A stretch of 59,687 nt of DNA from a virus. The DNA lies in the IMG/VR virus record IMGVR_UViG_3300033153_007620, positions 1 through 59,687 of that record; one strand, 5' to 3'. The translations under genes were made by a program, and so were the position numbers. How positions within the stretch are numbered: position 1 is the first letter of the stretch; every line of letters begins with the position of its first letter. The notes below the pieces were generated by a model. The model saw only the letters and a list, made by a program, of their open reading frames with translations, had not been told where the DNA came from and searched no databases. Of this stretch, positions 41,192-50,400 are shown one piece after another.

Positions 41192-41587
41192 ATGGCAACA
41201 ATTTTTTTGGCGAATTCGGAAATATATGTCGTTGCAAGTAATATGGATCAGGCGGTGGAAAAATACTATGAAAATAAATCCACATATCCAACTACAATGA
41301 TAACATTTAAAGGTCCAGATTATACACTAACAGAATCAACGGTAGCAGCAATCACACCTGTGGTGTTACCAGCAGGAGCAGTTACGGCAGGATGTACTGT
41401 AATTCCAGATACAGTGGCATACATTAAAGAGGGGGATCAAATAACTCTTACAGCAACAGGAGCTGGAGCATATCCTACCTTCGTTAATTGGACAGACTCT
41501 GAAAGTGCAGTACTATCTACTGATAACCCTTACACTTATACCGCAACAGCATCTGATATTACAATCAATGGTAACTTTTCCGCATAA
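41192..41587 (+). CDS. Beta-sandwich protein with an InlB-repeat-like domain
   Basis: 131 aa, SD AGGGGAG. The N-terminus (ATIFLANSEIYVVASNMDQAVEKYY) resembles a small phage structural module. Residues 75-131 ('EGDQITLTATGAGAYPTFVNW', 'YTYTATASDITINGNFSA') match the divergent InlB B-repeat/bacterial-repeat pattern. Likely a virion surface decoration. It overlaps the next start by one base. Confidence 0.55.
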   Translation: MATIFLANSEIYVVASNMDQAVEKYYENKSTYPTTMITFKGPDYTLTESTVAAITPVVLPAGAVTAGCTVIPDTVAYIKEGDQITLTATGAGAYPTFVNWTDSESAVLSTDNPYTYTATASDITINGNFSA

Positions 41588-41769
41588 TGGATATTGAAGA
41601 ACTTACAAACTTGGTTAAAGAGCAAATGGAAAACAGGAATTATGAAGAAAGTATAGAATTCCTCAAGGCTGTGGGAGTTATTGATGAAGATGGTTGTTTG
41701 TCGGAGAACTTTTATTCACGAGAGGTTATTGAAGAATATAACAAAGAGGTAATTAATGGCAAAGTATAA
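41587..41769 (+). CDS. 60-aa acidic protein
   Basis: The ATG overlaps the preceding stop (TAATG). Acidic helical protein (DIEELTNLVKEQMENRNYEESIEFLKAVGVIDEDG). Overlaps the next gene by 14 nt, so it is translated as part of the neck cassette. Function unknown. Confidence 0.5.
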   Translation: MDIEELTNLVKEQMENRNYEESIEFLKAVGVIDEDGCLSENFYSREVIEEYNKEVINGKV

Positions 41770-42163
41770 TTATGATCCAATAACTGCTAAGGCTTTAGAA
41801 CTCGTGAATAAATATGGTACGGATATATATTTGTTGAAAGATAGTAGTTTATTATGGAAAAAGAAATATGATAGGGTGTTATTGAAAGAGTATTGGGAGA
41901 ACACAGATACTACGGAGATAGTTTTTGTTCAGCCGGAGATGGAAGAATATCTGGGAGATGGTGTATTAACGAAGTTTAAGCAGGAAGAGATTGATGGGAA
42001 ATTAATTAAGAAGACTGATACATTGATTATTGCTACTAAAATTCCAGAGCCGGAGCTAGGTGATAAAATAAGAATAGGAAGTACGGAGTACAAGTACATC
42101 AATCATGAATCTGTAATGCCTAATAATGTAGTTATCATATATAAGGTGCAGGTACGAATTTAA
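41756..42163 (+). CDS. Putative head-closure (neck) protein
   Basis: 135 aa. SD is AAAGAGG inside the previous frame. Compact beta-rich protein with 'YDPITAKALELVNKYGTDIYLLK' at the start and 'PEPELGDKIRIGSTEYKYINHESVMPNNVVIIYKVQVRI' at the end. That C-terminal pattern is typical of head-tail joining/stopper proteins (SPP1 gp16, HK97 gp7-like). Position between adaptor and tail-completion genes supports it. Confidence 0.6.
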   Translation: MAKYNYDPITAKALELVNKYGTDIYLLKDSSLLWKKKYDRVLLKEYWENTDTTEIVFVQPEMEEYLGDGVLTKFKQEEIDGKLIKKTDTLIIATKIPEPELGDKIRIGSTEYKYINHESVMPNNVVIIYKVQVRI

Positions 42164-42171
42164 AAAAGTGC

Positions 42172-42200
42172 TTGACAGATTTAGCGAATGGGTGTATAAT
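42172..42200 (+). promoter_or_regulatory. Promoter for the tail-completion gene
   Basis: TTGACA (42172-42177), 17 bp, TATAAT (42195-42200), a full consensus preceded by AAAAAAGTGC. Confidence 0.8.
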
Positions 42201-42212
42201 AAGAGGTAAGGG

Positions 42213-42722
42213 ATGGGAAACTCTAAGAAGTTTATTGCTGATATCGAAAAATTTGGGGAAGCGGTAGAAGCGAGTTCCGAATTAGTTAAGAGAGAAGTGG
42301 CACGTAATTTATTTACCAAGATTATAGATAGAACACCTATTTGGTTCCTCCATGAAGATCCCGGAGGTACGAAAGGAGCATGGAGACCGTCAAATGGCAG
42401 ACCAATAACAGCATTCATTAATCGAAAAGATCCTAGCGGTGAGGCAGTAAAAAAGATAATGGAACAAGTTATTGCACGATCCAAAGCTGGAAAATCTATA
42501 TATCTAACCAATGCTTCCAAACACATATTTGTTTTAGAGGACGGGAAATTTCCGATTGGTGGGAAAGGTTCTTGGAATAGTATTACTCAGCAATTTGAAA
42601 AAAGATCTGAAGGTGGATATTCAACTCAATTAAAAGGTGCAGGAATGGTTAAGATCAGCTTATCCGAATTCGAAGAAATTGTAGCCAGAGCTGTGAGAAA
42701 ATACCGAGTGAAAATATATTAA
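42213..42722 (+). CDS. HK97 gp10-like tail-completion protein
   Basis: 169 aa, SD GAGGTAAGGG, unusually close to the promoter (a 5' leader of only about 5 nt is expected). 'ELVKREVARNLFTKIIDRTPIW' followed by 'GTKGAWRPSNGRP' and, near the C-terminus, 'LEDGKFPIGGKG' is the HK97-gp10_like pattern (helix, G-x-x-K-x-x-W, then a strand). These proteins complete the neck/tail interface. Confidence 0.75.
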   Translation: MGNSKKFIADIEKFGEAVEASSELVKREVARNLFTKIIDRTPIWFLHEDPGGTKGAWRPSNGRPITAFINRKDPSGEAVKKIMEQVIARSKAGKSIYLTNASKHIFVLEDGKFPIGGKGSWNSITQQFEKRSEGGYSTQLKGAGMVKISLSEFEEIVARAVRKYRVKIY

Positions 42723-42746
42723 AGATAAAATAAAATAAAAAAGTAC

Positions 42747-42775
42747 TTGACAAATAACGGATTCCGTGTTATACT
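42747..42775 (+). promoter_or_regulatory. Promoter for the tail-terminator gene
   Basis: TTGACA (42747-42752), 17 bp, TATACT (42770-42775) with TGT before it; preceded by AAAAAAGTAC. Confidence 0.75.
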
Positions 42776-42794
42776 TATAGGAGTGAAATAAAAA

Positions 42795-43229
42795 ATGATT
42801 GAACTTGACATCAAAAGCGGGCTTATGGAACAATTAAATTCTTTCATTCAAGCCTACCCGATAGAAATAAAAGATACAGGCATTTCATACGATCCTGATG
42901 TGAGCACTCCATTTTTAGAAGTTTCTGTACTTTATGGCGAACCGAATCAAGTCACGTTCGGCAGTATAGCCCAGAATAGGTATAATGGTATCCTGCAAAT
43001 AGATATCAATATTCCATCAGGACAGGGGGAAGGTAAGCTCAAAGAAATACTGAGAGCTATTGAGCCATTTTTTCGCAGAGGAATTTCAATAACACACACT
43101 ACAGATTTATCTGAGCAAGTGGTTATACGAGTACTGAAAACTTATTTGAGTGATAACATCTATGAAAGTAAGCCAAACATGTATGCTAGGATTTTAAATA
43201 TACAGTGGAGATGTGATTTGGATAATTAA
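42795..43229 (+). CDS. Tail terminator-like protein (DUF4128-type)
   Basis: 144 aa, SD AGGAGTG. 'KSGLMEQLNSFIQAYPIEI', 'PFLEVSVLYGEPNQVTFGS', 'YNGILQIDINIPSGQGEGKL' and 'IEPFFRRGISI' fit the DUF4128/tail terminator (lambda gpU, HK97 gp10 neighbour) pattern. Forms the ring that ends tail-tube growth. Followed by an HNH gene and then the tail tube gene. Confidence 0.7.
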   Translation: MIELDIKSGLMEQLNSFIQAYPIEIKDTGISYDPDVSTPFLEVSVLYGEPNQVTFGSIAQNRYNGILQIDINIPSGQGEGKLKEILRAIEPFFRRGISITHTTDLSEQVVIRVLKTYLSDNIYESKPNMYARILNIQWRCDLDN

Positions 43230-43236
43230 AAAGTGC

Positions 43237-43356
43237 TTGACAGATTTAGGAAAGTGTGTTATACTTACAGTATGAAAAAATTAAATTAATAACTGTCTTC
43301 TTCTTCGTACGAAGCTGATAGTTGTAAAATTATCAGGAAGAGGGAGACAGTGTTTT
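43237..43356 (+). promoter_or_regulatory. Promoter and SD-sequestering leader, copy 4
   Basis: TTGACA (43237-43242), 17 bp, TATACT (43260-43265). Leader stem: CTGTCTTCTTCTTC (43293-43306) against GAAGAGGGAGACAG (43337-43350), 14 pairs with two G-U, burying the GGAAGAGG SD. Inner hairpin CTGATA (43315-43320) / TATCAG (43331-43336). The palindrome is TTCGTACGAA here, where copies 1 and 3 have CTCGATCGAG: it changes in both arms. Confidence 0.82.
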
Positions 43357-44286
43357 ATGCCAAAGAAGTTAACGTATGAGTTTGTAAAGGGGATGTTTGA
43401 GGAAGGTGGATGTGAACTTGTTTCAACGGAGTATGTAAATGATGATACCAGATTACAATACATGTGTTCATGTGGAAATCTTGAGATACAAAAAATTACA
43501 TATGCAAGTTTCCGAAAAGGACGTAGATGTAAGAAATGTGGTACAGAAAGAAGAGCTTCCCTCAGACGCCATTCTTACGCTTTTATACAATCTGAATTTG
43601 AGAAAGCAGGATGTAAATTACTCTCATCAGAATATATGAATAAAGATACAATCTTAAAGTACATGTGTTCATGCGGTAATTCAGAAGTACAGAAGATTAC
43701 TTATGGGGCGTTCCGAATAGGACACCGCTGTAAAAAATGTGGTATTGAAAAAATTGCTTCTTCCAGACGATTATCCTATGATTATGTTAAATCAGAATTT
43801 GAAAAAGCTGGATGCAAATTACTTTCAACAGAATACATAAATAATAGACAATATCTGAAATATTATTGTTCGTGTGGAAATCCTAAAATACAAAAGATTG
43901 TTTATAGTGCTTTTCAAAAGGGACATCGTTGCAACAAATGTGGCATCGAAAAACGTCAAGGTGAAAATAGCCACAATTGGAGTTATACTTTAACACAAGA
44001 GGAAAGGGAAACAGGTCGCAATTATCCTGAATACAAGCAATGGATAAAAGATATCTATAAACGTGATCATTACGCTTGTCAAAAATGTGGGAGCAAAAAA
44101 AGTGGGAATCTAAATGCTCATCATATTGCTGGTTATACTCAAAATAAAGATCTAAGGATAGAACTTTCAAATGGTGTAACATTATGTAAAGATTGCCACA
44201 AAGAGTTCCATAAAAAATATTCTTATACTAAGTCCACTCCAGCAGATTTTCAAGAGTTTATGCAGGAAAAGAAAGTTCCTAACTAG
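43357..44286 (+). CDS. HNH endonuclease with three SCG-type zinc repeats
   Basis: 309 aa. Three repeats of about 64 residues ('FEKAGCKLLSxEYxN', 'LKYxCSCGNxxxQKI', 'RCxKCGxEK') are a different DNA-binding module from those at 1806 and 18274. The C-terminal canonical HNH has 'DHYACQKCGSKKSGNLNAHH' and 'ELSNGVTLCKDCHKEFHKKY', with HH, N and H plus two zinc CxxC pairs. 'HNWSYTLTQEERETGRNYPEY' links the parts. A free-standing homing enzyme between tail-terminator and tail-tube genes. Confidence 0.9.
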   Translation: MPKKLTYEFVKGMFEEGGCELVSTEYVNDDTRLQYMCSCGNLEIQKITYASFRKGRRCKKCGTERRASLRRHSYAFIQSEFEKAGCKLLSSEYMNKDTILKYMCSCGNSEVQKITYGAFRIGHRCKKCGIEKIASSRRLSYDYVKSEFEKAGCKLLSTEYINNRQYLKYYCSCGNPKIQKIVYSAFQKGHRCNKCGIEKRQGENSHNWSYTLTQEERETGRNYPEYKQWIKDIYKRDHYACQKCGSKKSGNLNAHHIAGYTQNKDLRIELSNGVTLCKDCHKEFHKKYSYTKSTPADFQEFMQEKKVPN

Positions 44287-44417
44287 AGTTATTAGTATGC
44301 AAGCCAAATCTGACATAAACAATTAAATCACAAATCATAGTGCATCATTTCAGGAGAAATTATCCACTAATTATTATAAACAAAGAGACTCACAATAGAT
44401 GAGAAAAGGAGATAAGA

Positions 44418-45854
44418 ATGGCTAATGGATCAGAACGTAAAATAGTGTATAGTATTGAGGATTCACCGGGAGAATTAAACAGCCCAAACCTCTGCAAAAC
44501 ATTGAGGACGGTTACTGGGAGTGGTATATCTAATGATCGTACTGCGATCACAAGTAACGAGATAAGAGATGACAGACAAATAATCTTCAGCAAATTGGGT
44601 AATACGGCTCCAGCATTGACTGTGCCATTTGAATTTTCCTATGATAGCTATGATGATTTAATTGCATGTGCTATGGGGAATGTATGGACAGGAGGAATGA
44701 CAGCAACAATCAACATGGACATGTCAACAGGTGGTGTTATAACAAGAAATGATGGAGGATCATGGTTAGTTGATGGTTATACAGTTGGAACTTTTGTGAC
44801 TATTGAAGGTCTTGTTGTGACCGCTGAAGATGGGTCCTACGAGGTTACTGTCGTAACGGCAAATGATTTAACTGTGCAGGAAATACCTGCTGCTGGTGCA
44901 GCCACATTTACAGCCGAAGTTGGTGGTGACATCACTTTCACAGCCGGAGCTTATGGTGAGAAAATTATCACAAGTGTCTCAGATACAGTGACCGTTGTAG
45001 CTTCTACAAAGACAATAACTCTAGCCGGAACCCTCACTTGGGATGTCAATATTGAAGTCGGAGATCGATTGTATTTTAACGATTTCGTTAATGCCGGAAA
45101 CAATGGTTGGAAAGAAGTAACTGGCAGAAGTGGTTTAGCATTGACCTTCGCAAATGATACACTTGTGGATGAAGTTATCAATAGTGCTTCCAGTCTTACG
45201 TTTTCAACTGCTGCTGGAATTATTACAGTAGGCACTGATCTCAAAACACTCTTCATAGAAGAGCAGTTCACAGATGCAACTGAGTTTGTGTATATACAGG
45301 GTGCAAAAGTTGATTCATTCAATCTATCCATGCAGCCGGAGGCGATTCTGACTGGAGATTTTGGGATCCAAGGTCAGAAGTATTCAGGATATTCAGGAGC
45401 AACATCTTCCGATAGTGTAGAAGCTTCAAATATAAATACTGCATTTGACAGTTTTACCGGATTTATGGATCTTGGAGGAATTGCTACCTGTGTCGTATCA
45501 GGATTCGACTTTTCCCTTGCGAATGGACTCAGCCGAGACTACGCTCTACTTGAGCAGGACGCTTGTAGAATTGGAGAAGGGAGATCCACTACAACTGCCA
45601 GCCTCTCTGGTTTCTTTATCGATTCTACGGTTGTTGATCTGTACGACAATGAAACATATTTTAAAGGTGTATTAAACTTTCAGGATGTAGACGGTAATGG
45701 GTATACTTTCGTTTTTCCAAGAATCAAACTTAATAGTCATTCCTTAGATATTCCTGAGAACAGCATTACTTTTTCAGCAGGCGCTGACATTTTGGGTGGT
45801 TCAACCGATGGACTTACTAATGTAGCAATACACAGAATTCCAGTGATAAGTTAG
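44418..45854 (+). CDS. Major tail tube protein
   Basis: 478 aa, SD AAAGGAG. 'RKIVYSIEDSPGELNSPNLCKTLRTVTGSGISNDR' and 'GNTAPALTVPFEFSYDSYDDLIACAMG' are typical of the tail-tube family with long insertions. An Ig-like insertion lies at residues 95-185. The C-terminal 'TASLSGFFIDSTVVDLYDNE' and 'LNSHSLDIPENSITFSAGAD' complete the tube fold. Longer than lambda gpV because of the insertion. The preceding gap (44287-44417) contains no gene. Confidence 0.82.
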   Translation: MANGSERKIVYSIEDSPGELNSPNLCKTLRTVTGSGISNDRTAITSNEIRDDRQIIFSKLGNTAPALTVPFEFSYDSYDDLIACAMGNVWTGGMTATINMDMSTGGVITRNDGGSWLVDGYTVGTFVTIEGLVVTAEDGSYEVTVVTANDLTVQEIPAAGAATFTAEVGGDITFTAGAYGEKIITSVSDTVTVVASTKTITLAGTLTWDVNIEVGDRLYFNDFVNAGNNGWKEVTGRSGLALTFANDTLVDEVINSASSLTFSTAAGIITVGTDLKTLFIEEQFTDATEFVYIQGAKVDSFNLSMQPEAILTGDFGIQGQKYSGYSGATSSDSVEASNINTAFDSFTGFMDLGGIATCVVSGFDFSLANGLSRDYALLEQDACRIGEGRSTTTASLSGFFIDSTVVDLYDNETYFKGVLNFQDVDGNGYTFVFPRIKLNSHSLDIPENSITFSAGADILGGSTDGLTNVAIHRIPVIS

Positions 45855-45910
45855 AATTTAAATTAGTTATTAAGTCAGGTGCACACTGGCTTCTTAATAT
45901 TCTCTTGTGT

Positions 45911-45941
45911 GCAGTGGTGGTTTAGGGCACCACTGCTTTTT
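45911..45941 (+). terminator. Strong intrinsic terminator after the tail tube gene
   Basis: GCAGTGGTG (45911-45919) / CACCACTGC (45928-45936), 9 bp, 8-nt loop, followed by TTTTT. Confidence 0.85.
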
Positions 45942-45976
45942 ATTGCAAGAGAAAACAAAAACATAAGAGGAAATTT

Positions 45977-46570
45977 ATGAATAAAGAATTAATTGAAGAA
46001 TGGAAAGATATTGAGGGATACGAAGGAAAATACCAAATAAGTAATTATGGATATGTTAAATCCCTTGCACAAGGCAATCCAAAAAAAGTACAAGATAGGA
46101 TTTTAAAATTTGGGAAAAATCACAAAGGCTATTTACGTGCAGTACTATATCAAAATGGAAAACGTAAATACATTGCTGTCCATAAATTAGTAGCACAAAC
46201 ATTCTTATTCGATTATGATTCTGCAAAGCAAATAGATCATAAAGATTTGAATAGATTAAATAATCGAGTAGGTAATTTGAGAATGTGTACACAGGGACAA
46301 AATCAAGGAAATTCACCTAAAATAACTAAGAAATGTTCTTCTATATTTAAAGGGGTTCGTTGGAGAAAAGACAATCGGAAGTGGAGTACACACATCACTT
46401 ATGATCACAAGACTTATGTATTAGGTTGTTTTACCACGCAAATAAAAGCAGCTAAAGCCTATGATAGAAAGGCTATTGAATTATTTGGGGAGTTTGTCTA
46501 CACTAATGAGAAAAATGGATTATACCAACAATATTATATATTGCTAGAAGAAGGAAAGATTGGAGCATAG
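45977..46570 (+). CDS. NUMOD4-HNH-AP2 homing endonuclease
   Basis: 197 aa, SD AGAGG. NUMOD4 at residues 5-40 ('EEWKDIEGYEGKYQISNYGYVKSL'). HNH_3 core: 'VHKLVAQTFL', 'QIDHKDLNRLNNRVGNLRMCT', with H-x-H/D and N visible. C-terminal AP2 DNA-binding domain: 'FKGVRWRKDNRKWSTHI' and 'GCFTTQIKAAKAYDRKAIELFGE'. Lies between tail tube and tail chaperone genes. In the gap to the next gene there is a small hairpin (ATCAGC/GCTGAT near 46648). Confidence 0.92.
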   Translation: MNKELIEEWKDIEGYEGKYQISNYGYVKSLAQGNPKKVQDRILKFGKNHKGYLRAVLYQNGKRKYIAVHKLVAQTFLFDYDSAKQIDHKDLNRLNNRVGNLRMCTQGQNQGNSPKITKKCSSIFKGVRWRKDNRKWSTHITYDHKTYVLGCFTTQIKAAKAYDRKAIELFGEFVYTNEKNGLYQQYYILLEEGKIGA

Positions 46571-46690
46571 ATAAGATATGACTAAAAAGTAAGAGAACTG
46601 CTACTTACATGTTCTATCTATTTAAGAAAATTATAAAAGTAAATAATCAGCTTCGCTGATAAAAATAAAAAACATATGGGAGTATGAAAA

Positions 46691-47086
46691 ATGGATTTAA
46701 TGAAAATGTCGACAAAAGAGATGGCTGAAAAAGGTGTATGGCTTAGTATTTTAGATGTTAATGGTGATACAATGATTGACGAGAAGTCAGGAGAACCAGC
46801 TGCATTTTTAATAGCTGGTACAAATTCTAAAGTGTTTAAAGTACAGCAGAAAGCAACTGGCGATGCGTCACGCAAGAAAAAGAACGGACTATCCACAGCA
46901 GAATCACTACAGCATAATATGAAAATGGTTGCAACATGTGTCTTAGATTGGAAACATATTGAATGGAACAAAGAACCAATCAAATGCACACAGGAAAATG
47001 TACTGATGGTACTTTCCGAAGCTGAACCAGTATATAATCAGGTTCAGGCATTCATACAGGATGCATCAAATTTTTTAGCGAACTGA
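46691..47086 (+). CDS. Tail assembly chaperone, short product (gpG-like)
   Basis: 131 aa, SD GGGAG, standard position before the tape measure gene. 'MSTKEMAEKGVWLSILDVNG' and 'TAESLQHNMKMVATCVLDWKHIEW' with 'ENVLMVLSEAEPVYNQVQAFIQDASNFL' is the typical N-terminal chaperone domain. The stop (TGA, 47084-47086) lies 7 nt after a slippery run that allows a -1 shift into the T frame. Confidence 0.8.
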   Translation: MDLMKMSTKEMAEKGVWLSILDVNGDTMIDEKSGEPAAFLIAGTNSKVFKVQQKATGDASRKKKNGLSTAESLQHNMKMVATCVLDWKHIEWNKEPIKCTQENVLMVLSEAEPVYNQVQAFIQDASNFLAN

Positions 47087-47469
47087 CTGACCTCCTTGTT
47101 GAGGCAGTCGAAGTCGTATTACGTTTAGACTCTAAAAACGATAAAGGAATTTCTCTTCGGCAGGAATTAGGGCAGGTATGGTCAAGTCTAGGTGTTAAAC
47201 CTAAAGAGCTTGAAGAACCTGCGGTTCCCATTGCAGGGGAGTTCCTATTTACAGTATTTTGGGAATTATGGAAAAGAGAAGATGGAGTATCTTGGGCATC
47301 TCTTTACTACTATCAATTGATATATAATATTGAGTTTAGTGGTGAAGAACTCTCTATTTTAAAAATGATGAGTAATCATGCTCAAATGTGGATGCACAAC
47401 AAAGAGAAAAAGAAAACACAACCAAGTGCTCAAAAAGGGAAATCAAGACACGTTCCACGAAGAAGGTAG
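46691..47469 (+). CDS. Tail assembly chaperone, -1 frameshift fusion (gpGT-like)
   Basis: The frame overlapping the stop of the short chaperone, 47078-47469, has no start codon at its head. It encodes 'DLLVEAVEVVLRLDSKNDKG', 'GEFLFTVFWELWKREDGVSW' and a basic tail (KKTQPSAQKGKSRHVPRRR). It is the T part of a G-GT pair, made by ribosomes slipping -1 at 47068-47077. The fusion would be about 259 aa. As in lambda, GT and G coat the tape measure protein during tube assembly. Confidence 0.85.
47068..47109 (+). promoter_or_regulatory. Programmed -1 frameshift signal
   Basis: In the zero frame, TCA AAT TTT TTA GCG contains two overlapping canonical heptamers, A-AAT-TTT (47068-47074) and T-TTT-TTA (47071-47077). 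Seven bases later a hairpin begins: GACTG (47085-47089), a bulged A, CCTC (47091-47094), loop, GAGG (47101-47104), CAGTC (47105-47109). Distance and stem are as expected for stimulation. Confidence 0.88.
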
Positions 47470-47475
47470 GTGAAT

Positions 47476-50400
47476 ATGGCAGATTTAGCAAAACTAACGG
47501 TCGAGGTTACAGACAAAGGCGTTTTAATTACTGCCAAGTCATTACGCAAATTAACTACAGAAGCAACAGGTGCCGGAACAGCTACAGATAAGTTAAATGC
47601 AAAAAATAAGAATTTAAATAAGACTCTGAAAGATAGTAAGAGAAGTTTATTAGATCAGTCATCTGCTTTTAAAATCGTGGGACGTGATATGTCTCGATAT
47701 TTTACAATACCATTGTTGGCAGCAGCAGGAGCCAGTTTAAAATTTGGAAATGATTTTTATTCTGGATTGGCAGGTATTGAAACCCTGATACCGGATACTG
47801 CTGGAAGGATAGATGATCTGGGAGAAGCAATTAAAGATACTGCTGTTGAATCTGGAAAGAGTTTTTCGGATTTGACTGATGGTATGTATCAGGTGATATC
47901 GGCTTTTCAGGATAGTGAAGATACTATTGCACGTTATAATACAGTTGTTAAGGCTGCTGTCGCAGGTAATGCAAGTACAAGGAGTTCCTTAGAATTGTTA
48001 TCTGCTGTTACAAAAGGTTATGATGATACAACAGCTTCAGCTGTAGATAGGGTTGCGGATTTAGCATTTGAAACAATAAGATTGGGGCAGACAACATTTC
48101 CAGAACTAGCTGCCTCAATACAGAAAGTAACAAGTTTATCTTCTGAATTAGGTGTGAGTCAGGAAGAATTGTTTTCAGTGTTCGCTACACTGACAGGTGT
48201 GACAGGAGATGCTGCCGAAGTATCTACACAGTATAGAGCTATACTAGCATCATTGATGCGTCCCACTGCAACTCTGGCAAAATTGTATAAGGAATTAGGA
48301 GTTGAATCAGGTAAAGGAGCTGTAGAGCAATTTGGGTTTGGACAGACAATATCTCTTATAGTAGAGACGGCGAAAAAATCAGATATACCATTGCAATCTT
48401 TTATTAGAAGGATCAACGGTATTGTAGGTGCACAGGCATTAGCAGGTGCACAGGCAGATACTTTCATTGCAAAGCTGGAAGAAATAGAAGATGCAGCCGG
48501 AGCAGCAGATAAAGCATTACATGCTGTTACTGATGGGGTTAATAGATTTGGACATGATATTAAAAAAGCCAGAGGAAATTTGGCAAATGTTGGTGTGGAG
48601 ATATATGATGTAATCATACCTGCCCTTACCTCATTAGTTACAAGGATAGCAGACGTTGGACAGAAGTTTCTTGATGCAGATAGTATGACACAACAATGGT
48701 TGATAAGAATGCTTGGAGTAGTGGCAGCAACAGGACCTGTTCTGATAGCCGTTGGTTCTTTCTTGCGTTTAGTACAATTATTAAGTGTAGTAGGAATATC
48801 AGTTCAAGTAGCATTGGCAGGACTTATTGCTATATTTGCTGCCTTAGCCATAGCTGTTGCTCTATATTCTAAGCATGTTGTTGAAGCTAGAGAAGAACAA
48901 GAGGCTTTAAATGAAGGATTACAGCAATTAGCTCAAGATGCCAATTCAAGAGCCACTTCTTTGAGTACTTTATCAAAAGAATATAAAGGAATGACAGATC
49001 AACAGGAAGTAAACAGACATTTGAATGAAGAGCTTATTCGCTTATACCCAGAATTAGATGGATTGATAGATACACACATCACTAAAGTTGGTGAGTTAGA
49101 AAGTATTTTAGCAATGGCTGAAGCAAGGGAAGCATTAAAAGCAGCTCCCAATATATATGCCACACAAATAGCAGATGCAAAAGAATTTGCGGACACTATA
49201 AAATATGCAGAAGATAAGTTGGCAGAATTTAGAGCACAGAAAAAAGAACTTGTTGGTGGTTTAGATGAGGGGGAAGAGCTTACAGGATTAGCTCTTTCGA
49301 AGTTTCAAGATGCAGAAGCAGCGTTAGTTAAATTTGGGGCTTTACGTAAGGAAGCTGAGGAAGGTATTGTGGCTATCGCTGAAACAGCAGACTTAACAGC
49401 CCATGCTACAGGAATAGATGCTTATTTTACTAAGTATGGGGTAGGATTCCGTCTGTTAGCGGATATGGCTGGTGATACATCGGATGAAATAAATAAAGAA
49501 TTAGCAGAAGCACCTATCTTAAGTGATGCCTCTAAAAATAAAGGATTAAAGACTTGGGAAGAATGGTTTGAAGCTATAACTGATGTTGCAATTGAAAGAT
49601 TTTCTGATTTGGAAACTATTGCTGATGATGCAGGGAATACCCTTATACAAGCTATAGCAGGAACAGGAAAAGGGAAATTAGCAGGAGAAGCTTTCATGTC
49701 TGATTTGCAAGGAGCCATTGAAGATAAAAAAATGTTAGCTGATATAACAGGTATCACATTTGATATGGAAGGTGAGCTGGGAAGTATGTCTGGAGTTATA
49801 GAATCTGCGATATTAAGATTAATGGCAATCAAAAAAGAAGCTATAGCAAGTGGGAAAGCTTTTGAATGGATGGATAATAGTATTACAATATTAACAGATG
49901 GGCTAATAGATACTGAGGAAAAATTTAAAGATATTCAAAAGATAAACTTTCTAAAAACCATTAGAGATGAAATTGACGCCTTAGATGATTATAATATAGC
50001 ATTAGGACAACCAACAAACTCATTTGACATGTTGGGAGATAAAGTCAAAATATACCAAGATGCTGTAAGAGATTCAATAGAACTTACAGGAGAAGATTCT
50101 GAGACTACAAAAGGATTGGTAGAAGATTTAGCTAGATTAGGAAATGCTTATGCACAAACTGCTGTAGAACAGAAAAAATTAGCAGATACAAAAAGCCCAT
50201 TTGAACAAGCTAAAGAAGACATAGTGGATGTATCTGAACTTATACGAGAGGATCTATTTGATGCTTTTAGAGAGCTTGGAGATATTACAGATGGACTTGC
50301 ATTAGTCCTTGCTGATATAACTATTGCAATAGCAAATATGGCAGGACAGCAAGCATTAGCAGGAATAGAGAGTTTTGGAAATGCACTAGCTATGGGAGCA

